From Zopfochytrium polystomum (lineage: Eukaryota > Chytridiomycota > Chytridiomycetes > Chytridiales > Chytridiaceae), in contig JAIVFJ010000304.1 in NCBI GenBank assembly GCA_025765615.1, forward strand, positions 1-64,000: DNA of 64,000 nucleotides, written 5' to 3'. The notes beneath the pieces are model-generated. The model was not told where the DNA came from, did not search any database, and saw nothing but the letters and a program-made list of their open reading frames with translations. The translations under genes were made by a program, and so were the position numbers. Shown in pieces: positions 34,216 through 46,500 of this stretch. The first letter of the stretch is position 1. The number at the start of each line of letters is the position of its first letter.

Positions 34216-35104
34216 ATCCTTCTCTCTCGTCTCTCTCGCTCTTCTCCTCTCTCTCTCTCCTCGCTTGTATCTCTCTCTCTCTCTCTCGCTCGTCTCTCCT
34301 TCGCGAAAAAATGGGAAAAAAGCCGTGCTGCTGGTATCCCTATTTGCACAGCCACCTCTGCCGCCAAAAATTTTTTTGCTGCTGTTTTAATATTTTTTTT
34401 TTGTTTTTTTTTGTTTCCCGTTTTGGAATTTTTTTTCGGGTCCGACCCGCTGGGGCCCGGGCGCTGACGCGTGTCCGTGCGGCCGCGCGCGCGGCGCCTC
34501 CATTCTTCTCGCTGCAAATGGAGTCGCACGCCAGTCTGCATACTCATATGTGGCAATCAAATGGATCAACCAATCAATCAATCCTTTCGACTATTGCTTC
34601 AATTGCTGTGTAAGAATTGCCCCCAACCTGCGAACAGCTGTCGGAACTCCTGGCAAAGGGGTGCACGTGCGATTGGCGCGCAGTAATAACCGCCCCTATG
34701 CAGGATTCGTTCAGGAGACTTTATTTGCCAGGATTTTCTCTCTTTTTCAGTGTGTGTGCGTGTGTGTGTGTGTGTGCTTGCATTCATTCGTGGAGCGCCG
34801 TGCAAAGCTAAGGGATGCACGGTGAACGAGCGTGAGGGGGGGTTACCTTGGGCCAACGGTGACGTCATAGCAGTCCCTTTCTGGTAATTGTCATGAAACT
34901 CTGAAAACTGGGGAGGACATGACCATGAGGAAACGAGGATATATAAGTATGATGATGTTGCCCTGAAGAAACAAGGAGAGAAACCTTAAGCTGAAATCGA
35001 GCGTCAATGGAAAGCCAGAAATAAAACAACGACTGCCCAGGCAACCTTCTACTTTCCCATTAAACTTCTTTTTTTTTTGCTTTCTCTTTTTTTTTTTTTT
35101 TTTT
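33768..35104. other. Upstream region of GT34 copy 3
   Basis: CT-rich tract (34165-34300), T-rich patches, a TG repeat (34750-34776) and the unit-junction block (34965-35045). No gene is supported. Confidence 0.45.
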
Positions 35105-35270
35105 TTTTGTCGCCCTCATCCCATTCCCCAACTTCGATAGGAAGGAACCGGCGTTGATGCCGAAGCAGTCCATGCTGATGATAATATCGGGCCCGACCCG
35201 TGGTCCGACCCGTGACCCCGAGGTTGACCGCCGTTCTCTTTTGAGGTGCAACCACGTGACGGCGGTTGCT
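35105..35270 (-). pseudogene. GT34 array copy 4, deletion relic
   Basis: The minus strand still encodes three fragments of the family in order: a piece like TRLHLGRE, then RVGPDIIISMDCFGINAGS, then KLGNGMRA. Compared with copy 1, about 40 residues are missing between the first two and about 130 between the last two. It sits directly after the unit-junction block, so it is a fourth array member. Confidence 0.75.
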
Positions 35271-36645
35271 GACAATGCAGCCCAATAGATTTCAAACTCC
35301 GATTCCTTCGGGCGCATATCCCTTGAATTTGGCACGGAGCGGGCTATCCAAACTTTCCCAGGGCAAATAATAACCTGGGAACGATGCGGTGTCACCGCTG
35401 CCAGTGATCAATGAGATAGAAAAGAAAAAGAGGCAGGGAAGTTGTCCCATACACGAACCCCTTCGTGGATGACACAATGCACATCCTCCCAATTTACTGA
35501 GAATGCCGACAGGGGGGAAGTCATTGGGCAGTCTCGTTGCGGATTTCTACGGCAATTTCGGATCTTCTTCACAACTGGAGAAGGAAAGCGATCTCTTGTG
35601 TGCTTCTTCGACAAAACCGCGACAAACCGATCGGTGTGACAATCCTCGTTTCGTGGAAAAACGTATGTTCTTTTTCTTCCTTTGCTTTTTTTCGTGAAAA
35701 TTTTTTTCCCTTTTATCGTTGTAATCCGCAAGGCAACAGAGGAAACCATGCAAAAAAAAAATAAAAAAAAACACATGTTTTTCAAAGTCAATGAGGTTTC
35801 AGGGTCGAACCGTTTGAAACGAAAGGGGTGAGAAAAAGAAAAAGGAAGAAACAAAGTGGACGAAGAAATAGAACGGGAGAAAAGTACATAGAAAGAGGAA
35901 AGGAAAAGCGGGGTTTGAAAGGTTGGGGGGACCGACTCCGCGGGCCAGTTTGTCTCCAGTTAGAGGTTCAACAAATAAACTGTACGCGAAACGTCGAGCT
36001 ATCGCGTCGGATGGGATTGCCGGCACGGTGGGAATGAGGAGCGGGGAAAAATGGAGACAAGGAAAATCCAGGCCACTGGGGGGAGTTTGTGTACGAAGGA
36101 GGATTGAATATGGGAGAGGAGCGAACAAGGGTATTGCCCCGTTTGAGGCGTGGGTGGCCAAGTTCAGTGACGGGAAGAAGAGGGGGGAAGGGAAGTGGGG
36201 GAGGAACAAGCGGGCGTGGGGGAAGTTGAAAAGAACGAGGTGTTGACTTCGACCAGCGCTGCCCCACCTCCACATCAACCTCCAGAAACTACTCTCGGTT
36301 CTCGTCCCGAACCAGGACAGCAGCCACGAAACAAAACGAAACAAAGAAGAATGACAAGAGGGAAAAGAGGAGTGCGATTCCAAAGATTGACGTGCCATGC
36401 GAAGAAGTGGGGCACGCTAAGGGAGAGTGTGGGCGGGGAAATGGCGAATATATAGATGCAGATGAAGGAACCCTCAACACGACATGACAATGCCAATGAT
36501 ACAACGAAAGAAGAACAGGGGCCACCCAATGCATTGCTTAAACATGAACAAACAAAAAAAACGCTCGACATAGAGTTGCACCCAGGACGGTGCAAAGTTT
36601 TCCTCCTGGCACTACCTCGGCTTCGCTGATCGGCCTCGACCTTCC
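35271..36645. other. Intergenic region beyond the GT34 array
   Basis: Contains one long minus-strand frame (35799-36398) with simple Phe/Ser/Pro composition and no conserved look; I regard it as chance. Nothing else is recognisable. Confidence 0.5.
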
Positions 36646-39600
36646 TCACGCCGGCTTGAACAGCGACGACATCCTGTTTGGAATGCTCGGTTTCCGTCCC
36701 GACGAGGTCGGCAGAGGCGGCTGCTGCTGGTTACCGCGCGGCGCCAGGGGAAGCGACCCGGACATCCACGGCAGCGGAGTGATCGCGTAAAAGCTCGACG
36801 CGGGCTCAGAGTCTTCCTCGATGATGGGAAGCGCGGCCAAGGTGCCGCCGCCGAGCCCGCCAGGAGCGGGAACGGACCAGCCGTTGGCGGCAGCGGAGGC
36901 CGCCGCGGCAGCAGATCGCGGCGGCTGGTTGGTGGACTGCTCGCTGTGTTCGACCGTCTCGAGTCGGCGCAGGCGCAACCGGCCTACCTGCTCTTGGACA
37001 TTTCTGTTTGTGGCTTTACGGTTCAGAGCGGCGCCGACGGCTGGCGTCGAGGCAGACGACGCAGGGGCGTGGACAGGGCCGCCCCCAACAGCGTCATGGT
37101 CATCCGCGTCGAGATCCCGGTACCCACCAGGGGAGCCTGCCGTGGCGATGGCAGAAGAAGCAACTGAGACGACGGACGTAAGATGGCCCGTCACAGGCTT
37201 GCCGTGGATGCCAGGAACGACGAGGAGGGGTTTTCTTCGCGGGGCCGGACGATAAAGAGGGCGTGGGCCCTGCAACGGAGGAGTCTCCATCAGCCGTCGC
37301 CGCCGCGGAGGCAGCCGCCTTCTTGGCGAGAACAACCGATGCTGCATAGTCTGCTGCGATGGCAACCACAGAGGACAGTAACTTATTACCGTTTCGGTCT
37401 TGCGACGGCGTTGGTGTCCGCACGGAGTTTGGCGTTGTAGACGGCCCGAAACTGGTGTTACTGTAGTTCGACAACGGTGGAGACGGAGTTTTGGACATGG
37501 GTTTGGCGGGCGACGAGCTCCGCAGAAATCCATTGGGGTGGGAGCGACCAAGAGACATTGCAGTCGGTGGGGACCACATGGGACTATTGGGCGTGGGTGG
37601 AAGCTCTTTCGTTGGTGGAGGAAACGGTGGTGGGGAAACCACCGGGTTGGCAACAAATCTGGCTGGGGCCGACGAGCTGAGGACTCCAGTGCTCGGCAAG
37701 GGACCCACCGGAAGGGTCATCGTTGGGGCTGAGGGCGCAGGCGGGGGTTTTGGTCGGTTCCACCGATGAAGATGCAATCAAGGCAGCCAGTGCCGACCGC
37801 GTCCTCGGCGTCAGCGGAGATTCTTCCCCGTTGGTGACTTCAGCAACTGTACGACTCGCCTGTTGATTGTAAAGGAACTCTTGCAACCGCGTTCTCGCAA
37901 GAGGGTTCGCCTCCATTGCCGCAACGGCTGAGGCCATGGGGGATGTCGTTCCCGCAGAGTCTTTCCGGGGCGGCGCGACAAGTGAATTGCCGTCGGGTTG
38001 CTGCACTGGGACTGATGGTGGTCCCACAAAGGGCAGTGGCGCAAATCTGGCGGGTGGTGTGCGAAAAGGCGCAGTATGTTTGGCATTCGAGCCGCGACCG
38101 GGAAACGGATCCGCGATCGAATAGGTAGTTCGGGAAGAATGATCCTCGCTAGACGCCGAGCGTCGCATCATCCGACCACCTCCACTGCGTCCGCGGGCCA
38201 ACCCAGACGGAGGCGGTGGAGCTGCCGATGGCGGTGGTGACGGAGAACGGGATGAAGCTGCTGACGGGATGTGAGATAGCGACACAGCTGTGGCGGCGGT
38301 GACAACAGCAGGGTTGATCGGGGTCCCGCCTGACGAATTCTGCCGATTACTGCTTGTCGTTCTCGGAGGATGACGTTGTTGCTGCTGGGACGGCGGCACG
38401 CTCTGCGTCTCGCTTGGTATGACCAAAGAGAGGGCGCCGCCGCCACCGGTTGGCGCCGACTGGACGCGCGATGCGGCCAGTTGGGCTTGCGAACTAGTTG
38501 AAAGCGACAGCGCCAGGGACGTTGGCGGGGCGGCGTCGTTCGCTGCTGCTGGTACTGCTGTTGAGGGGGCGATGACATGGAGAACCCGTAGGGCCGGGGA
38601 CGGGGTCTTTGCTATTGGCGGTGGTGGGTTCACTGCCAAGACTGACCCTGGCACCGACGGGGATTTGGACATCATCATGGAGTAGCCTGCTGGTCCCGGT
38701 GAGGATGAGACTGTTGAGCTCATTGACATGTACGCCGACGATGAAGACGACGCGAGAGACATGGCTGGAGACGAAGCTGTCGTGAGCGCTGGTGATTTCA
38801 TGGAGGCCGATCCGAGCGACGGGGATTTGTTGCTGTTTCGGAAGGACCCAGAGGTGCGCTGCTTGAGCGAGCCGAAAAGAGTAGAGGGAGATTTCCTCGG
38901 CTGTTGCACGGTCGTCGCAGCAGGCACAGGTCGGGAACCCGAATCGTAGGAGGTGGACCTCGTTCTGACGGCCGGGCCGGCGGTTCGCCCGGTTCTGTCA
39001 GAAGCGCCAGCGCCCGACGCAGAACCGGTGACCGTCGCCGCGGCCGCACGGTCTTCTTCGCTCCTGCTGGCGACCATGACCTGCAACCATTCCTCGAGAG
39101 ACTTGACGGCGGTCCGCTGGCGAACAGTCTCGTCGCGAAGGGCGACCTCCGTGGGCTGCCGGCAGCGAAGGATCCACCGCACAGCTCTCGGGCCGTTCGA
39201 GTCGACGATGAGGATGGAAGCGTCCTTGCCGCCGTCGGCACCCGCCGCGGCCGCATTGCCGCCGCCACCCTTGTTGGTGTTGTTGTTTTCGGACGGAAGA
39301 GAAGTGTCGACTCCGATCCGAAAGAGCGAAACTTCCGTCAGAGAAAGCGTATCGACGATGTTGCCGAAGTTTGCGCGCAATGGATCGGACATGTCAAAGA
39401 GGTAGAGCGTGGCGGCCGAGAGGACCATCACAAACGGGACCCACGCCACGCCCATGCGGCGGTCCACGCATCCGTACAGGGAGCGGGCGTCGGAGCGCAG
39501 CAGGCCGAGGAACAAGCGGCTGGGATCGCTGCCGTTGGTGGAAGAGGGCATGCGCGGTGGGTACCCGGGAGTGGCATTTGGAGGCAGCGGCGGGGTGGGG

Positions 39601-39858
39601 GTCTTTGGAGAGGCAAACGTGGGAGGAAGGGAACCAAAGGCTGATGCGGAGGACGCCGAGAGGGTTGACGACAGCAGCAATGAGGGGTGAGGGCGCCGAT
39701 GACGAGGTCGGGAAGCGGATTGGATACGAAGATGAGGAGGAGGAGGAGGTGGTGGTGGAGTAGTGGGCCAAGGGGGCGACAGCAGCAGCGGAGGGTGCGG
39801 GCGCAGGAGCCAATATTGTAGTATTCTGGGGCATTTGCCGAGAGGAGATGGTTGTCAT
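36646..39858 (-). CDS. Large Ser/Pro-rich protein with a PH-like domain
   Basis: About 1,060 residues across three frames. The N-terminal part has LYGCVDRRMGVAWVPFVMVL, LYLFDMSDPLRANFG and, after a Gly/Asn-rich insert, RWILRCRQPTE and VKSLEEWLQVMVAS. This pattern of strands with a final helix carrying a conserved Trp looks like a split pleckstrin-homology domain. The remaining 700 residues are low-complexity Ser/Pro/Ala, typical of disordered signalling or cytoskeletal proteins. Breaks lie at G4T4 (37227-37234) and G5T4 (37743-37751), and near 39690 if the ATG at 39858 is the start. Another possible start is the ATG near 39549. The exact family is not recognised. Confidence 0.6.
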
Positions 39859-42800
39859 GCCTTTCTTCGTACTCTGCTGGAAGGCCTTCGCCTGTATGAA
39901 GAATATATGTAGGGTTTATGTGTGTGTGTGCTGGCGATGAATTCTGGCAGTTGCGGTGGTGGTGTGTCCGCGCTCGAGTCGACGAGACGCTGAGTGAGAG
40001 CGAGGGGGGGCCAAGAAGGGAAGGGAAGGGAAGCGAAAGGGGTATGTTTTGCTGATATTTGCAACCGATGTGTGTGTGTGTGTGTGTGTGTCTGTTGTTT
40101 CGTGTATTGTGTTTGTCTTTTGGCTGGCTGTGTTTGTGGAGGCGACGGGTCGGTCAGTCGGTCGGTCAGTCGGTCGGCGCAGCGGAGCGGTGGGCTCTGT
40201 CGGCGGGCGTGGCTCTATTGCTTCCCGTTGTTGTTGCTGTTGTTGATCAGGGCTGAAAAAGGGAACCCAATCGGACACGGGCCGCTTCCTTTCTCTCCCT
40301 GTCTCCCTCTCTCTCTCTTCTTTCTCTCTCTCTCCTTTCTCTCTCTCTCTCTGTCTCGCTCTCTGTCTCTCTCCTACTGTGATCGCTTTCTCGTTTCGCG
40401 TATTTTCTATTTCTTTCCTCTCTTCTTGTTCCGTTCGATGACGGAGGACGCGCCCAGCGAGAGAAAGAGCGACAGAGAGAGAGAGAGAAAGAGACAGACA
40501 GAGCGAGAGAGAGAGAGAGATCGGGAAAGAGGAGCAGGTGGTGCTTGGCCTGTCGGCGAAGCTTGGCCGAAGTGAAATGCCGGTGGAATGACGGACACGG
40601 CCCTTTCGAAAATGTGGAAAATGTGGATAGGCCGAGTCCGACAGACGCAAAGACATACAACAGTATCGCATCATCAAAACATATAAGAAAACGCGGCCTT
40701 ATGCGGCTCACTAACATGATTTTTTTTCGTGAGATTTTACCTTTTTATCCGTTTTGAATGTTTCTGATCGAGTTGGCGAAAAATAAATTTTTCTCATGTA
40801 TATGCACCATAGGCAGCAGACAATCAGTTGCGTAGACAAATGAAACACAAAAAACGGTGGGTGAAAGGTGGCGGTGTGTGTTGCCTGCACGCGCATTCCG
40901 AGCCAAAGCAGGGGGCAGAGGCGGCACCGCCTTCCATGTACAGACGCTGTTGAGGACGGCACGCGCCGCATGGAACCGCTTTCGGTGCATGCAAAAATTC
41001 GGGACCAACGGACCGACCGAGGAAGAAAACAACATGCCAGAAATTCACAAAGAGAAGAATAGAGAGAAGAGAGAGAAGAGAGAGAGAGTGTGTGTGTGTG
41101 AGTGTGTGAGAGAGAGCCGGATACCTTCAGCGGCCCAAATGCATCAGCTCCGTGCACTGCTGCAACAGTTCGACTTGCAGCAATATCCCTTATATGATGG
41201 AAGAATTACACGCAAAGTTTGAGTATATCTTGAACAACGAAGGTTGACCCCGCGTCACTGGATAATTGCTGACCTTTCTTCGTCCGTTTTGTGACCAAGT
41301 GCGGCTGAGCACGTGTCTGTCGGCCCGTCTATCTGTCTCTTTTTGTCTCACGTTGCATATGAGAGCACCCCATAACGGGAAGGCGCTGTTCCTTCGGCAA
41401 TGGAGCCCTAAAAAGCAGACCGGACAGAGAGACAGAGCCGGAGACAAAAAAAAAAAAAAAAAAAAATCGGAGACTCGTGGAGCAATCTACTGGATCCGCT
41501 CGCATCCACTCCGAGCTTAGTTCTTCTTCGGCTCGGTCCGCTTGGCTGAAACATCTGTCGACGCGAGTCGAGGGCGGCCCCGCTCTCTCCATTTTTCCGC
41601 AGCAAGAAGGGCTGCTGCCCAGCGGCCACAATGCGCACAGCAGGACCGAGCAAGAACCTAAAATAGGAAAGAGCAACCGTAACCGATGAGTCGTTGGCTG
41701 GATTGGATGGTTGGTTGAAGTTTGAATTGGCCTACTTTTTTGGAATGGGCACAACCGCGGCCTAAAAGAAAACAGTAAAAGATCTAATCTTGCAGCTTGG
41801 TTGATTGGATTTTTTTCGTGGCTCTGCCTTTTTTCTCGAGTACCTGCCGCCCCGACTTCTGACACTAAAGTGCACTGCCCTTTCGATTCGCTGTGTTACC
41901 AAGGCTGGTAAATGACAATGTCAGACAGAGGTTCTGTGATGAACTGCATTCTTTTCTTATCCTCTCGGGTTGGCCGATGGGACAGCGTTGATTTTTTGGA
42001 CACGTTCACAAATGGACAAATACTGCAAATGCCGTTTTCTGTGAAGGGCCATTCGGAAGTGACGGTGTACCACGCGCGAATGGGTGCGCACGAGCGAGCG
42101 AGTGACGGCGCCGCGGGTGCGCTGCGCGACGCGAGTGAGCGGATGCAAAGTTGTATTGCGACAATTACCCACACACACGAGCTGGGAAACTCTGACTGCC
42201 CGTTGGCGTTGGCACATGTGACAGGGGCGGAAGTGCAGGCTTGCGAACATGCATCACGTGAGCGAGAGTGGCTATTTAGCCCCCATTTTTCCCCTTTTAG
42301 AGCGCGTCTGTTGTTTTCCTTAATAATTCCTAATGGGAAGTATCCGCGATGTTTTTCTGCAATGCGAATCCGCAGTGGCCCGGAATTCCTCATTGTGTTT
42401 TTGTTTTTTCCTTTTTTAATGGACTGCTGCTGGTCACAAGCTTCGTCCCCGCCGTGGCGCATGACCACGACCTGATCAACCGTTCGCGAATCCTCCAGCA
42501 TGTCCCCCCAATCGATCCCAAGTTTCTCGTCATGTGGGGGCGGGGAGGGGGTGGCAGAATGCAGCCAGCCAAACAACGCCACGCACGGTGGAAATGCTTG
42601 TTTGTTTGTTTGTGTACTGCTGCTGCAACCTAGGTTTTCCGCTTAACACATGACGTGAGCCAGAGCCACCTTCAAAGAGCATTTCAGTGCGTTTCGCTCG
42701 GTTTTCCGTCCGCGATTCATCCGACATCCGACGCGTTTGCTTCGCAACCATCGGCTTTGACGTGGAAAACATTCGTCTGTCTTCCTTCCTGCTTGCTTAT

Positions 42801-43541
42801 CAACCTCCGCGAAAATACCCGGTCGCCCAGTTCTGTTAGGGCAAAGCCCTCCTTACAGCACACACGCCACGCAGCAGCCAGCGGCTTTAAGAACAAGCGG
42901 TTCCACACACTCTAGTGCTCTCCTAGTTAGGCTGCGTATGCGTTTAGTCAAAGTTCGAATTCAGAGCACTGTTGATTTCTCTGATCTCGAGCACGTGGTC
43001 GGCACAAGCTTTTCCTCCGATGTGCCTGGCAGCGACAACGTCTGGAGTCCTGGACAGTCACAAAGGATGGAGAGCGAGGTCGCGACTTGTGGGGAAAAGG
43101 TGAAGCGTGCGCTTCAATTTCCACAGTAGAAGTGCTCCGAGCTGAATTGGTTACAAGATAGGGCAGCTTGGGGACATCTGTAAATGCCATTTGAGTGTTT
43201 ATTATAAGCAACAGTAGCGGCGTATTCGGCTGCGAGTAGAAGTGGGTGGACGAGCTGAATCCTCACACAAATCTTGTCTGCCTTCATTGTCTGTTCGATT
43301 TCGACGGAAAGGACAAATATCGAACAAACACAGAAAAGCAAACAGAAACAATTATCCCAGCTCGCGAGTATTATACTAATACTCGCGAGCCAACGAGAAA
43401 AAGCAACCCAGGAAGCACCCCCGAAGGGCGATGATGCAACGCGTCCTCAGTCTAATAAGTGCGCGCCTCTTTTCGGCTGGCACGCAACAAGTTCCCACCC
43501 AAAGCAAATCACACAAACCTCGTCCCCTTCAACCCCTCGCT
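39859..43541. other. 3.7-kb intergenic region
   Basis: Holds a TG repeat (40068-40091), a GGTC/AGTC tetranucleotide repeat (40147-40178), CT tracts (40285-40375), GA tracts (40459-40525) and an A run (41448-41466). A minus-strand frame at 41896-42582 is long but unlike any family and has no ATG at its start. I see no supported gene. Confidence 0.5.
40147..40178. repeat. GGTC/AGTC tetranucleotide repeat
   Basis: Eight or so alternating GGTC and AGTC units in tandem. Confidence 0.8.
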
Positions 43542-46500
43542 TCACGCGGACGACGAGACCACACTGCCGCCCTCGGCGGACTCGGCCGCAACGGCCGCCG
43601 TTGCTCCGGCGAGAGCAGTGGTGGCCGAGGCGCCCTGGACCGTTTGGCAGCGGCACCGGCAGCCCGTCACGGGACACTCGTTGTGCCGCTTGAACCAGCC
43701 CGTCAGGTGCTCGCCGTGGCCTCCGTGGCGGCACGTCTGGCACCAGGTGAACCACATTTCGGTGCCTATCCGCCACAAGAAAAGAGAAAAGGCTTGTGAG
43801 GAAGCTGCGGAGAAAAGGAACGAACGAAAACTCACCCTTCTTCACCGCCCCCGCCGCAGCGGCACCACCGGCACCGGCACCTTTCCCGTCCCCGCGTCCG
43901 CCTCCCGCAACAGCAGCAGCATACCCCCTCGCGCCCGGCGCAGCGAGGCCAAAGTGCGGGTTCTCGTGGACGGCCTTCATGTGCAGAAGGCAGACGGCGC
44001 AGCGCGGTAAAGGGTTGCGGCAGTGCGGGCACGCCGTGCCGCCGCCGCCTGAGGCCGCGGCCAGGAACGCCGGGGCCATCATCATGGCGGCCGGCGCGGC
44101 ACCAGCGGATCCACCGATCGAGCCGCCGGGTCCAGCCAGCTTCCGCCGCCCTCCCGTGCCGCTTCCGCCGGTCCCGCTGAACGCTGCATTGAAGCCATCG
44201 TCACTGGCTCCGGCGCCGGAGAGAGCCATGGCAGCGGCGAGCGTGATCGGCTTTCCGCAAAAGTTGCATTTTATGAAGACCTGTGGTGGTGGCGCCGGGC
44301 CGCCGGGACGGGCGCGGGCAACGTCGAAACGTGCGCGAGCGATGAAGAGTTGGAAGCGGTCGAGGAGGTCACGATAGCTAGCGTGTTTTAAACCAGCAGC
44401 AGGGAAGTCGTGTTGGGGATGTTAAGAATGGCATGTTTAGCAAAAACAGCCCATTCCACTTTCACTCACCTCTCTGTCCATTCCTCTACCTTCGCATTTT
44501 TATGAAACATAGGATTTGCAGATGCCAGCAGGCACGCAGTTTGTAAGTCCCCCGTAGTGTCCACATACCGTTCCAGCAAGCTGATGCCCAGTCCAGCGCT
44601 CAGACCAGTAATAAAAAGGCCGTCCAAGTTGCCCAACTGTACGGCAGCGTCCTGGCGGTTTCGCAGGAAAGCCAGCAGCTGTTGAATATTGTTGTGGTCA
44701 AACTTTTCATAATTCTTTTCATGACTGTACCTCCAGGTCCGGCAAAAATTTCAAAGCCGTCGCCACTTGGTCTTTCAGCGACAGCCCGGAAATGTCAAGT
44801 GCGGTTGACCAATCTTCGCTGGCATGGACTGGTGTTGGAGAAGCACAACGCGCCACAATTGCAAAAATGCATCTCAGAAAAGGGCTTTGCAAGTCTTTGC
44901 TGAGTGAGCGACATAAAGCGGTCCATGGATTCACGATCGGAGCTGATGGAGAAGATGACAACACGACGGCAGAGGCAGCCGAGTCAGAGGAAGATGGAAG
45001 TGATCCGGATCCGGCGAATGATGAGCCCGCAGCCGCTGCAGATGCCTGAACCCCTGCCAAAGTCGCAGCGACCAGGCGATGCCGCTCGTCTATGATAAAA
45101 TGACGGGCAAGGAGAGGTAAGATGAAGGTACACGATGGAAAAGAGAAGAGTAGAGAAGAGTGGGCTATGAAACAACGGCCGCCTCCACACCTGGGCTGGC
45201 ATTTAATGCCTTGATGGCGCGGTCGACTCTGGCTGTTCGTATCACTGAAAGCAAAGCCGACCGTTCAAAGTCTCCACGTCTCTCCAATTTCGAAAGAGCT
45301 GGCTCCAGGTCACCATTCGTTTCATCAAACTCTGCGCCCAGCATTCTGCGAGCAAACCGTCGATGATCGCCGGTGTAAGCAACAAGGGTGGGCGCCATTG
45401 GGCTCTGCGATGCAGGGTTGCCGTTCTCGTCGTCCAGTTCAGAGCTGCCGCCTGTCTCCACCATAAGGGAGATAACGGCCTCCACACCGCTGAAGGTTTG
45501 GGAGAACAGGCGCTGTGCGATACCCAGAGACGGCGAAGAGGCCGAGCCGGCCGCGACTGCAGCAGCAGATGAAATGCGATGATGCCCACCGCCGTACATA
45601 CCAGCTCCATTCCCCGGTCCAGAAGTCGAGGGGCGAGATTGGTAGATTGATTCCAGGTCCGAGATCCACTGCCACAGGCGTTCGAGCTGAGGATGGCCCG
45701 AGATTACGGAGAGGTTCTTCTGCGCTTTGATGGAGTAGCCCGCTTTTGCCCTTTTTCGGATCACCTCGCCAATCTCCTCCGCCTCCTGATTCACACTGAG
45801 TTTTCGTCCGGTCCAGCGGGGTCGCTCAGCATCTCCACCCGTTTTTAGTGCGAAAAGGTCACCGCGTGCGCCCCACCAAACGATAGGGGCCTCTGGGACG
45901 GCGACAAACTCCACGCTGCGGCTCGTGGCCACAACGAGGGTCATTTCCCCCAAACTGGGGGAACCTGCAGGGGCCCACGAAAAAGCGGCGACCGGTTCAG
46001 CAGCGCCAGGGAACGGAATCACCTGGCGCACTTTCCAAGCCTCGGCAGCCGGTGGGGGCTGCCAAAGCCCGCCACTCTCTGTCCCACCGACCCGCGGAGA
46101 CTCTGGGGCAACGTTTGGAGCGCCGACATCGAATCCCGTCCAAGACGAAGAAGGCCCGGTGCCAAGGTCGTTGGCGGCCGGAAGCTCCCCGCGACCAGAA
46201 AACGCATCCACCAGTTCCCAAATGCGCACGCGCCCCACACCCAAGGCACTACCAGGACCAGTGCCTTCGCGACCCGCAGCTGCCAGTGTGCCACGGCGAC
46301 TTGGGTTCCATTGGACGGATGCAACGTTACGGAACCCCGAGTCGAGTACAACAAGCGGTTCCACGAGGTGGCGGATGTCCCAAACGAGTATTGTGGCAGT
46401 GCCTGGACCGCCACCACCGCCTGGAGCTCCTCCGCTCGATCCCCCCTGGGCGGCAGCAGGGTCGCCGAAACACGAGAACCGGCGGCCACCGTCGAACGGA

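Larger units (their letters stand above)
27682..35270 (-). repeat. Tandem GT34 array, about 2.4-kb units
   Basis: Three and a bit units each hold a GT34 gene followed (upstream on the minus strand) by CT-rich DNA and a conserved promoter block. Shared flank landmarks include ACTCCGTATTGTTTGTTGCA (near 29824 and 32231), GGGAGGAAGCGAGAAATATT (29965, 32367) and AACAAGGAGAGAAA (30048, 32449, 34970). Unit ends fall at about 30.12, 32.53 and 35.04 kb. The 3' flank of copy 1 lacks the junction sequence, marking it as the array edge. Confidence 0.8.

Noticed and set aside
35799..36398. 199-codon minus-strand frame
   Set aside because: Phe/Ser/Pro-rich composition mirrors purine-rich plus-strand DNA; no domain and no splice context.
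37584..39680. 698-codon frame taken as a complete gene
   Set aside because: Its first codon is not ATG, and clearly coding sequence continues in two further frames to 36646, so it is only part of the PH-like gene.
41896..42582. 228-codon minus-strand frame
   Set aside because: Begins at a GTG rather than ATG, resembles no family, and the opposite strand is equally open.
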